This document shows, piece after piece, positions 46,863-56,144 of a DNA stretch of 64,000 nucleotides. Each line of letters begins with the position of its first letter. Position 1 is the stretch's first letter. Source of the stretch: Adenanthera pavonina. Lineage: Eukaryota; Streptophyta; Magnoliopsida; Fabales; Fabaceae. The translations under genes were made by a program, and so were the position numbers. The notes beneath the pieces were generated by a model. That model made no database searches. It was not told where the DNA came from and saw nothing but the letters and a program-made list of their open reading frames with translations. Location: NCBI GenBank assembly GCA_026686845.1, contig JAIVEN010000013.1, positions 15,520,001 through 15,584,000 of the forward strand. The letters run 5' to 3'.

Positions 46863-49457
46863 TCTTAGACATATTTCGATGCTTAAGTTAGTATAAATTT
46901 TAACAACTTAACTTCAGAAAATTAAATTGATACAGTTAAAGACTTGCTTATAGTTCATTAGGATTTACCATTCCCAATTCTCTTATAATCTTACAGTATC
47001 TGTCTTTCAATAGTGGCTTGGTTAGAATGTCCATGATCTGATCTTCAATAGGGACAAACTCTAACATGATATCTCTTTTAAAGACATGGTCCCACATGAA
47101 GTGATATCTAACTTTAATATGTTTTGTCCTTGAATGCATGAGAGGATTCTTTGTGATATTAATGGCACTTTGGTTATCACATCTAATGGGTATTTCCTTC
47201 ATTTCAATCTCAAAATCTTCAAGTTGCTGCTTCATCTAATGAACTTGAGAATAGTAGCTCCCAGTAGCTATATATTCAGCTTCAGTTATGGAAAGAACTA
47301 CACTATTCTATCTCTTGCTGAACCAAAAAACTAGAGATTCTCCTAGAAATTGTCACGTCTCACTTATGCTCTTTCTGTCAGTTTTGGATCTAGTAAAGTT
47401 AGCATCACTATATCCTATGAGCTCTTCTCCATTACTCTTTGGATACCAAAGTCCCATCTATGATGTTCTAATTAGATATGTGAAAATTCTCTTCACAACT
47501 GTTGCATGGGACTCTTTAGGATATGATTGGAATCTTGCACACATGTAAACACTAAACATAATGTTAGCTCTACTTGCTGTTAGGTATAGCAGAGAACCAA
47601 TAATTGAGTCACATCAAAGGGCTTTCCTCCTTCATCCATATGAAGCTTTGTTGCAGTGGCCATAGAAGTTTCCATTGGTTTGGCATTTTCCATTCCAAAT
47701 TTCTTTAGCAGCTCTTTTAGATACTTTGATTGATTAAGGAATATGTCATTATCACATTGTTTAATTTGCAGTCTAAGGAAGAAGTTGAGCTCTCTCATCA
47801 TTGACATCTTAAATTCGCTCTGCATTAACTTAGAGAAATTCTTGCAAAAAGATTCATTAATAGTACCAAATATGATATCATCAACATAAATTTGGACAAT
47901 AAGCAAATCTTTATTTTCCTTTTTAGTAAACAACGTTTGTATCAACTTTCCCTCAATTAAAAATTTGCTTAGCCTTTCATACCATGCTTTAGGTACCTAT
48001 TTTAAGCCATAAAGAGCTTTCTTCAATTTATATACATGATTTGACTTTGTTGAGTCCTTAAAACCTAGACATTGATCAACAAAAACCTCTTCCATGATAT
48101 AACCATTCAAAAAAGCACTTTTTACATCCATTTGATACATCATTATGTCTTTTACGCATATATAGGCTAAGAGAATTCTTATTGCTTCCAATCTTACAAC
48201 TGGAGCAAAAGTTTCCTTATAATCTATGCCTTTCTCCTAATTGTATCATTTAGTAACTAACCTAGCTTTATTTCTAACTCTTGTTCTTGATTCATTAAGT
48301 TTATTCCTAAATATCCATTTAGTTCCAATAATTGGGTGATCCTTTGGCCTAGGCACTAAATTCCAAACTTGATTCCTTTCAAATTGATTCAGTTCTTCTT
48401 GTATAGCCAAAATCTAATATTCATCTGTTAAAGCTTATTCAATGCATTTAGGTTCAATCTGAGGGATAAAAACACAATTATTAATTTGATCCCCAAGTTG
48501 TCTTCTGGTTTTGAAATTCTCTTTAACATCCCGAATTACTTGATCAACAAGATGACTCCTTTGATATCAAATTCTACATCTTCTCCTAAATATCTTCCTC
48601 TACATTAGTAGATTCTAATATTTTTGGAGATTCAATTTTATTTTCTTCATAGATACTTAAGTTTTTAAGACTTGAAATTAGCTTATGCTCTTCTAAAATA
48701 GGTTTAGCAACAGTCTCATTTTCTATGAACACTACATGCATAGACTCTTCTATTGTTTTAGACTTTTTGTTGAATACTCTATATGCTTTACTCCTATTTC
48801 AGTAGCCAAGAAATATACTTTCATCTGACTTTGCATCAAACTTACCCAAGATGTCCTTGTTGTTGTTGAGTATATAATAGGTACATCCGAAGACATGAAG
48901 ATGAGAGAGGATAGGCTTCTCTCCCTTCTATAGCTCATATGGGGTTTTGCCTAGAATAGGTCTGATGTAGGCTCTGTTCATCAGATAGCATGCTATGCTC
49001 ATTGCATCAAACCAAAAGTATTTTGGCAGTCCTTTTTCATTCAGTATTGCACGAGCCATTTCTTCCAGTACTCTATTTTTCCTCTCTATCACTCCATTTT
49101 GTTAAGGTGTTCTTGAGGTAGAGAAGTTATGCTCTATTCTATTCTCTTTGCAGAAGTCAACAAATTGTACATTTTCAAACTGCCCACTATGATCTGTTCT
49201 AATACACACAATAGAACAACATTTCTCATTTTGGAATTTCTTAGCTAAGATCAAGAATGCTTCAAATGTTTCATCTTTAGAGGAAAGAAATAAGGTCCAG
49301 GTAAATCTGGAATAATCATCTACTACAACAAGTACATACATGTTACCACCAATACTCTTTACACGACTAGGACCTATCAAATCCATGTGAAGCAATTCTA
49401 GTGGTGTAGTTGTAGAGACAACATTTTTTTTATTTGAATAAGGACTTTGTCTGTTTC

Positions 49458-49462
49458 CCCTT
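49458..49462. repeat. target-site duplication of solo LTR G, left copy
   Basis: CCCTT here equals 51320-51324. Removing the insert plus one copy restores the CLKG(K/N)-QT pre-integrase reading of Copia C. Confidence 0.88.
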
Positions 49463-49688
49463 TGTTGAATCAAGAGTTTTGATGATTCCAAACCAACACT
49501 CAAGAGCTCGGATTGAAGATATCAAAGGAGATCAAAGTTGTTTCAAGTGAAGATTTTCTGAGTATTTGCTGTTAGATCTTTTGTAGGATCTTTAGTTTTA
49601 GTTGTGATTGGGTAAAAGATTTTGATTTGAGAAAAAGATGTTTTCAAACCTTGTTAAATCTTGACTTATTTGAAAAACACCCACAAAC

Positions 49689-50655
49689 AGACGAAGTTTG
49701 AAAGTTTAAACTTAACTGTCAAGTTGGAAATTCGAACTTTGCTTTAGGAAATTCGAATTTCAAGCTAAAACTGAATAAGTCTGAAGAGATGGCTCTCTGT
49801 CAGACGAATTTTGGTTGTTCAAAATTCAAATTTTCATACAAATCTGAAAGAAGTCTTTTTGGTAACAGACGAACTTCACACTTTCAAAAGTCGAATTTCA
49901 AGTAAAATGAAGTTTGTGAAAACCAAAGAAATTCGTCTGAAACTATGATAAAGTGCATCTGAAATCAAAAGAAATTGAGTTTGATAAATGCTCTCTGACA
50001 GACAAATTTTGGCTTCCCAACATTCGAATTTTCATCTAAGTATGAAAGAAGTTTCCTTGAAACAGACGAACTTTGGATCTTCAATATTCGAATTTCAGAC
50101 AAAACAAAACTTGAGAAAATAGAAGAAATTCATCTGAAACTATGTTAAAGTTCATCTGAGATCAAGAATGATTTAAGTTTCAAAACTGCTCTCTGACAGA
50201 CGAACTTTGAACATTGAAGTTCGAATTTTAGAAGCTAAGTTCTTAAGTCTGTTGAAGTGAAACATTGACATACGAATGATAAGAACTTGCAACATTCGAA
50301 TGATGAAGTTAGTCTGAAAAGAGTCTCTCTGACAGACGAACTTCACTCTTCAACATTCGAATTTCGAAGAAAGTGAACTACTGTGCCTCCTTTTCACGTA
50401 CTAAGAACAGATGAATTTTGGGATTCCAAAATTCGAATTTCAAGGGCACTGTAGCAAATTGAAAACACTGTTCACACTTAACCGAAAAACTTTCTTCTTG
50501 AAAATTCGTATGTCACATTGTGAAAATATTCTGTAAGTTTCAAAATTCGAATTTCACTTCATGGACAGACGAACTTCAGTATTTCAACGTTGGAAGCTTT
50601 AACCTTCGGTTCCTTCAAAATTCATCTGTTGACCAACCAAAATTCGAATTTCAGT
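49689..50655. repeat. array of AAATTCGAATTT and CAGACGAA motifs in solo LTR G
   Basis: CAGACGAA(A/C)TT occurs at about 49691, 49801, 49868, 50064, 50208, 50335 and 50565. ATTCGAAT occurs at about 49752, 50023, 50088, 50305, 50355, 50430, 50545 and 50642. The two words alternate with gaps of about 15-60 bases. ATTCGAAT is a perfect palindrome. Confidence 0.8.
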
Positions 50656-50766
50656 ATGTCAGAAGCATTAAATGCGGTTGGTTAACAGATAGTTTTTCAG
50701 AGTAACCGTTGGATAACTTCTCCAACGGATAGATTAAGTCTCTAACAGACATTTGAGACCTAAATC

Positions 50767-50774
50767 TATAAATA
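50767..50774 (+). promoter_or_regulatory. TATA box of solo LTR G
   Basis: TATAAATA lies about 110 bases after the last palindrome of the array, the same order as in the LTRs of Copia A and D. Confidence 0.6.
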
Positions 50775-51682
50775 CAATAACATTTGAAGTTGTGGGTAAC
50801 GAATCTAACTTGTATATACCGAATTTCTGTCAAAACTTCTTCTCAAGAGCTTTTACCCTCTAGTTTCAATATATGTACTTTAACCTTCATATCTACTCTA
50901 TTCAAGAGAGTTGTATCATTGTATACAATCTACTCTTCATCTGGAAGATAGATTTACTTGTGAGGGGAAATCACAAGGGGATTGGGAAGCACATTGTATA
51001 AGTGCTTAGAGAGAGTGAGAAAGCTCCAGAAAACAGAGCATACTCATTGTATTGTGGCATTAGCAAGAAACCCATTGAATTCTTACTGTATAGTGAAAAA
51101 AATCTCAAGAGTGGTCTTGGGGACTGGACGTAGGTCAAGTGGTCAGACCGAACCAGGATAAATTACTGAGTCTTCTATTCCCTATCTTTACTTTTCAGCT
51201 TACTTTGTTTTATACGTTGCTTCCTTTAAACTGTGCTACCTTCACTTATCTCACTTTGTGTAGAAAAATTGCAATCTTCCCAATTCACCCCCCCTCTTGG
51301 GAAGTCAGCCTTGCTAACACCCTTAAGGCATGCATTCCATTCTCTATCTTTTTCAAAAGTGATTTTTGGTAATCCAAGAACAAGTTTATTTTTAATCAGT
51401 TTGTTTAACTGATGCATGGTAACATGAGCTAGTCTCCTATGCCTTAGTCAACTATTACCATTTTCACTAATTAAGCATATTGAGTTTAGAGAAGGTAATT
51501 CATCTAAATCAACTGTATAACAATTACCATCTCTTTGTGCCCTGAGAATGACTTTGTAATAACTTTTTCTAATGACCTTGCAGTAGTTGGAATTGAACAG
51601 AACCCAATTATCTTTATCACATGTTTGGCTCATACTTAGTAAGTTGTGGTTAAGTCCTATTACAAACAGGACTCTAGTAGAT

Positions 51683-53062
51683 GACCTATAGATTTATCCT
51701 GGTTCAATTTGATCCACATGACCTACATCCAGTCCTCAAGTCACTACTTGAGATTTTCCACTATCTTACAAGGATTTAGTAGGATCCTTGCAATGCCACA
51801 GTACAAGCTTGTGCTCTGTTCTAAGAGCTTTCAAATCCATACTCTGTATTCTTACGAAGTGTTTCTCAAATCCCTTGTGAAACCCCTCACAAGAAAATCT
51901 TTCTTGCAAATGAGGAAAATATTTTATATAGAATGAAAAACTCTCTAATTCAGAGTAAATGTGACAGTTGAAGTACAGTAAATGAAGTGTGAGAGAGTAA
52001 AATACCTTGACTAGAGATTTTGGTAGACTTTCAATATTTACAACATAAAATTTATTACCCATAACTTCAAATAAAGTTCTATTTATAAATTTGTAACTAA
52101 ACTAGTCATTACACACAAGATATATCCGTTAAAGACATTACCCAACAATTACTTTGCAAAACTAGCCATTTACTATCCACATTTAATACCTTTGACACAT
52201 TGAAATTCAAATTTTGGATGTCAACAGGCAAATTTTGTAGAGACCATAAGCTAAAGAATTCAACATTAAACCTTCAAAATTCATTTGTTCTAGAGTGGAA
52301 TTTGAATTTTGAATTTTTCAAATATATCTCATGTTAAGATATACGAATTTTCATATTCAAAGTGCATTTGTTGAGTATGAACAGTTATTTCATGTCTTTG
52401 CAATACACTCAAAATTTGAATTTTGAAAGTCAAAATTTGTCTATCAGTGGTAAGCTCAACATGGCACAAAAGTTTTACTCTTTGAAATTCAAATTTTGCA
52501 CTTCAACATTCATCTGTCAGAGACATACTCTAACTAGACTCACAAGTTCTTATTTCAAAATTTAAATTTTGAAATCTAAAATTCATCTGTCAGAAGGACT
52601 GACTTTAAACTCTTTTTGCACTTTGGTATCATTCAAATTTTGACAAGACTTCAGATGAATTTTACACACTTTGCCAACTATACTTTACTCAAAATTTAAA
52701 TTTTAAAACTTGAATTTTTTTTGTCAGAGATGATAATTTTGGAACTTTGAATTTTAGCAAGGAAAATTTGAATTTTGCGCAAAATATATAAGAATTAATG
52801 GCAAAGTTCATCTATTAGTTAATGTTTTCAAAAGCTAACATATATTAACATAGGATAACTATGAAAACTCTTGTTTAAATGTACTGGAAATATAATTAAG
52901 TAAAAATTAAAGCCTTTTACCTCTTGTACATTATGAGAAATCCTAAAAACTAATCTTCACACGTATTCCATTAGATTTTTTCACTTCTATGCTCTAACAC
53001 TCTTTTGATATTCTCCTTCCAAGCTCTAGTTGTATGGAATCATCAAAACACTTGATTAAACA
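51683..53062 (-). repeat. 5' LTR of Copia C, missing its last ~160 bases
   Basis: In element orientation the LTR starts TGTTTAATCAAGTGTTTTGATGAT at 53062 and runs to 51683, where it joins pol. The text around 51700 (TTTGATCCACATGACCTACATCCAGTCC) matches the B LTR around 36465. TATAAAT is on the minus strand at 52081-52087. Decayed palindrome motifs fill 52200-52800. Confidence 0.82.
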
Positions 53063-53479
53063 TAGAGGGGAGAGGATGAGAGCAATGGAGTTTGGAGTGG
53101 GAGCTTGAAGGGAAACTAAAAGTTAGGGTAGACTGGGGTAAGGGAAAAAAATATCTATTTGAATTAGGTTTTAAATTACTTTGAGGTTATAAAACTAACC
53201 ACAAAGGAAAGTTTTTTTAAAAAAAATTAAAATACATTTGAAATTTGGCTTTCATTTGCATTTTGAAGACAAAATGCAAATGTAGCCCATTCAAAATAAA
53301 ACAGCACTTTTCATTTGTAGTTATTTATGTAACCGCAAAGGAAATTTTAGACTTTCCTTTGTGTTTTTCATAATAACCGCAAAGAAAACATTTCCCGTAT
53401 CTCCACCCCACTTTTCTTAGGAGTTGCATTCATAACTGCAAATAAATATATGCCAAGAAAAGCCATTTCTAGCATAGTG
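53063..53479. other. right unique arm of the CACTA element
   Basis: No gene is present. It holds four AACCGCAAAGGAAA-type subterminal repeats and the terminus GCATAGTG. Confidence 0.6.
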
Positions 53480-54412
53480 TAGTTTGTGACTTATCTCTGG
53501 TGAGGTCCTTTCTTCGAGTTTCCAACTTGCCATTATATCTCAAAAAATAAAAAAGGAAAAAGGAAAAAGAAATAGATTGTAAACGTACGTTTGGCATGGA
53601 AGGAAGAGTAGACAAAATATTTGGATAACTTTTGTTTTATATATATTTTTTGAATATGAAATAATATCAAATTACTTTGATACCCCTCTGACCCACTTAC
53701 AATATTCTCATTCATCTTTCATTCTTGATCTCCCTTCAACAATTTGAACCCTAAAACTCATACCCACCCATCGAAGTGGATTAAAGATCGGAGATCTTGT
53801 AGGGCACCTACTGGCTGTTCAAGGCACATCGATGGCACCAATTGAAGACCAAAGCTCTTTGCCAATTGCATCTCTTCCATGAAATCCTAATTCAATGACA
53901 CCAAACATGCATAAAGATGGGTTCTTTTTCCAATTTTAATTCCTTTCTTGAAATTTCATTGTACCAAATGTAGCATAAGAGGTTGGATTCTTTTGATTAG
54001 TAATATTTTCATAATAAAATATTATAAATTTTAGACATAAAACTTTGCTCATATGATTTATATCACATCTTGCCATTAAGGAAAAGGAGTTTCCTTATAC
54101 TTGCAAGGGCGATGGTTTTAATATTTTAATATATATATATATATGTAAAACCTATAAATTTATATATATTATATATATATATTTAAGAGTTTGAAGTCAA
54201 ATATTCATGGCTAATCCTATAAATTTTAACGTACGCGTGTGTGCATGTGTTGGTTTCAGCTAGTGCTTGTTAAAAACTTTTGGAAACCTCAATTAGGCTG
54301 GCGGAGCTAAGATCTTTCATTAGTGAGGCAAAATTATATATATATATATATATGAAGAATTTGGATATATTGGGTTATTAAGGTTAGGTGGGACAAAATA
54401 TAAAAACTGTAG
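53480..54412. other. gene-free spacer
   Basis: There is no coding region. An A-rich stretch near 53540-53575 may be the poly(A) tail of the LINE cut by the CACTA insertion. TA microsatellites lie at about 54130-54144 and 54335-54353. Confidence 0.4.
54335..54353. repeat. TA microsatellite
   Basis: A run of about nine TA units. Confidence 0.8.
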
Positions 54413-55191
54413 CCATTTGGTACAAGGGAGAGGGAATGGAAAGATGGGAAGAACATTCTTCTCCATCGTTTGGTACAACTAAACGGAATCAAGGATGGGA
54501 ATGAGGTCAGGCGTTAACGGGAATCAACTATGGTATCTATATCTGAAAGGATTCCAGAGTTGAGATGAAGGAATGGCACTGTAGGAGATGGAGTCCGGAT
54601 TAAAATATCCAAAATACACTTTTTTTTGTTTGGTGATACATACCTCTATTAATAATCTTCACATGCCACTACTAGTGAACCTCCGACCACACTAGAGTGG
54701 CTGACGGCCAATACAAACCTCTGATCGATCTTCATTTACATGCTCTAGAAAATTACAGATTTGTTCATCATCTCTAGATATGCTCCTACGTCTTTGCATA
54801 GCTGGTCATCATCCTTGTTGCTCCTCTGTGTTGGAAGCTAATGACGATGAGCATCCCACTTCCTCTCCAAATCTGGTTTGTAGCTAGCTAACGGTGATGG
54901 TGAACCCTTCTTCCTTCACTGATGATGACGGCTAGATTAAAGAAAAGAAGAAAGAGAAAAGACAACTGGGATGTTTCTCTGTTCGAAGAAAAGAAGAAAC
55001 AAGAGTAGATCTAGTGGTTTCGCATGCTTGCTTTTCATTTATTTTTATTAATAATTTATTTTTGATAGGGGTATTATTGTCATTTGACACCATTTAATTC
55101 AAATACTAGGTAAAAATTATATTTTCAACCCACCAAATGTTATGATTCCCGTTCACATTGCTATTTCTATTCCCATTCCTATTACCAAATG
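54413..55191. mobile_element. probable MITE with CCATTTGGTA termini
   Basis: The left end reads CCATTTGGTACAAGGGAGAG and then GGAATGGAAA. The complement of the right end reads CCCATTTGGTAATAGGAATG and then GGAATAGAAA. They form an imperfect terminal inverted repeat of about 30 bases. The 0.8 kb between them has no coding capacity. No target duplication was recognised, so the superfamily is open. Confidence 0.5.
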
Positions 55192-56144
55192 GGACCAAGC
55201 TAGCTCTGTGATGAAGATCTTTGACCTTCTTGTTTTGTGCATCTAAGTCAGTCAATAATCGAGACAGTTTAGTTTGTCTTTTAGAAAGATAAAGCAATAA
55301 GAAGGAAACGAAAGAAACATTTATAACTTTAAGACTCACTCTTCTTTCCCATTTTAATTTTTTTAAAGAAATCTCACTAGGGCCTGAAAAAGAGAAGTTG
55401 TAGGGAAAGAAAGTCGCTAGTATGTAGGGCTAACTAATGGGTGAAAGTTCGTTCCTTTATCTGTTTCGGTGCAAATTAATAAAGAAAAAACAAAATGGCT
55501 CCTATTTTGTTTCCTTACTTTTTTTGGTTAGACTCATATTGGATTTGATGTTAGGATAGGTCATTTTAATTTGAATTCTTCCATGAGACTTGGACGTCTC
55601 ACTATTTTTTATTAACTCCATTAATTAAAGTTGATCTGGGATGACTCAAAATTAAATTAAACTTGTTAAAAATCAGACGAAAAAGAAAATTAACTAGAGC
55701 AAGATAAAAACAATTCCAAAATAAAAGTGACTAATATTTATATCTTGAAACATGCTCAAAATTAAGACTCTTGATTTTCTACCTGCATAAAATTGACAGC
55801 ATGTGATACATTTGAAGAGAAATAGAGAAAAAAAGTGAAGGAGTATAATTATAAATAAGATGTAAACTCGGACAATCATAGTCTTTTGTGTCAATCTTTT
55901 TTCATTGCATTACTGCAAATGATTTATTTTCCTAAGCCAAGGTGATGATGAATTTAACTTTAAACAAAAGGTTAAAAAAATCATTTCTGAAAATAGCTTT
56001 AGAGAAGCTACCCCAAAACTCTTGTTTATTGTGTTCATCAATGGCAATTGAAGACCAAAATACATCGTACATAATAATCAAATTATTTGAAAATTAAGAC
56101 CTTAATTGGAATGTTCTTAAATAGTAAATATTATTCCATCCGTA
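55192..56144. other. gene-free 3' flank of the GDSL gene
   Basis: AT-rich sequence with no recognised feature. The 3' UTR of the GDSL gene should begin just left of 56145. No clear poly(A) signal stands out. Confidence 0.4.

Larger units (their letters stand above)
49463..51319 (+). mobile_element. solo LTR G, Sirevirus-like, nested antisense in Copia C pol
   Basis: This is a 1857-base element starting TGTTGAATCAAGAGTTTTGATGAT and ending CTTGCTAACA, with TG...CA borders and a perfect CCCTT duplication. TATAAATA lies at 50767-50774. It runs opposite to pol of Copia C. The start matches the C LTR starts (TATTGAATTAAGTG, TGTTTAATCAAGTG) closely, so it is the same family. Unlike the B and C LTRs its TTCGAA and CAGACGAA motifs mostly keep their CpG, so it appears to be the youngest copy here. 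Confidence 0.88.
46948..51682 (-). pseudogene. Copia C pol remnant, split by solo LTR G
   Basis: On the minus strand it begins at 51682 in the protease/pre-integrase link (NHNLLSMSQTCDKDNWVLF). It continues to NACLKG at 51325, jumps the 1.86 kb solo LTR, and resumes at 49457 with the integrase (LLHMDLIGPSRVKSI, RTDHSGQFEN). RT pieces lie at 48191-47997 (ILLAYICVKDIM, YGLK) and 47945-47580 with an intact YVDDIIF. RNase H at 47235-46948 has RCDNQSAINITKN, SRTKHIKVRYHF and RELGMVNPNEL. The amino-acid text is close to Copia A. gag and most of the protease are deleted. Stops and shifts occur between the pieces. Confidence 0.83.
42809..53062 (-). mobile_element. Ty1/copia retrotransposon C (Sirevirus-like), truncated
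   Basis: A minus-strand element: 5' LTR (53062 to 51683), then directly the end of the protease region, pol (to 46948), a palindrome-rich spacer, third ORF (45866 to about 43700), polypurine tracts, and a partial 3' LTR (43388 to 42809). gag, primer-binding site and the LTR end are missing; one deletion joins pol to the LTR near 51683. Solo LTR G splits the integrase. The left end is cut, so no target duplication can be read. Confidence 0.82.
27972..53479. mobile_element. non-autonomous CACTA element expanded by nested Copia elements
   Basis: The left end reads CACTACGCCTAAAAAGGGCT. The complement of the right end reads CACTATGCTAGAAATGGCTT. They align from the first base, including a shared CTTGG a few bases on. 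Both ends carry subterminal CCTTTGCRGTT repeats facing inward: near 28014, 28062 and 28080 on the left, and in complement near 53200, 53331, 53383 and 53432 on the right. Removing Copia B and C leaves about 2.3 kb (27972-29490, 42485-42808, 53063-53479) with no transposase. The flanking triplets TGT and TAG do not match, so the target duplication is not confirmed and pairing of the two ends is inferred. Confidence 0.65.

Noticed and set aside
49689..50655. Heat-shock elements in the LTRs, as in the ONSEN Copia
   Set aside because: The repeated TTCGAA word has no spacing between TTC and GAA. The heat-shock consensus needs two bases (TTCnnGAA), and regular nGAAnnTTCn runs are not seen.
51709..52062. 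Small open frames around LTR C as genes
   Set aside because: They are on both strands of an LTR and match LTR text at 29650 and 36450. No gene needed.
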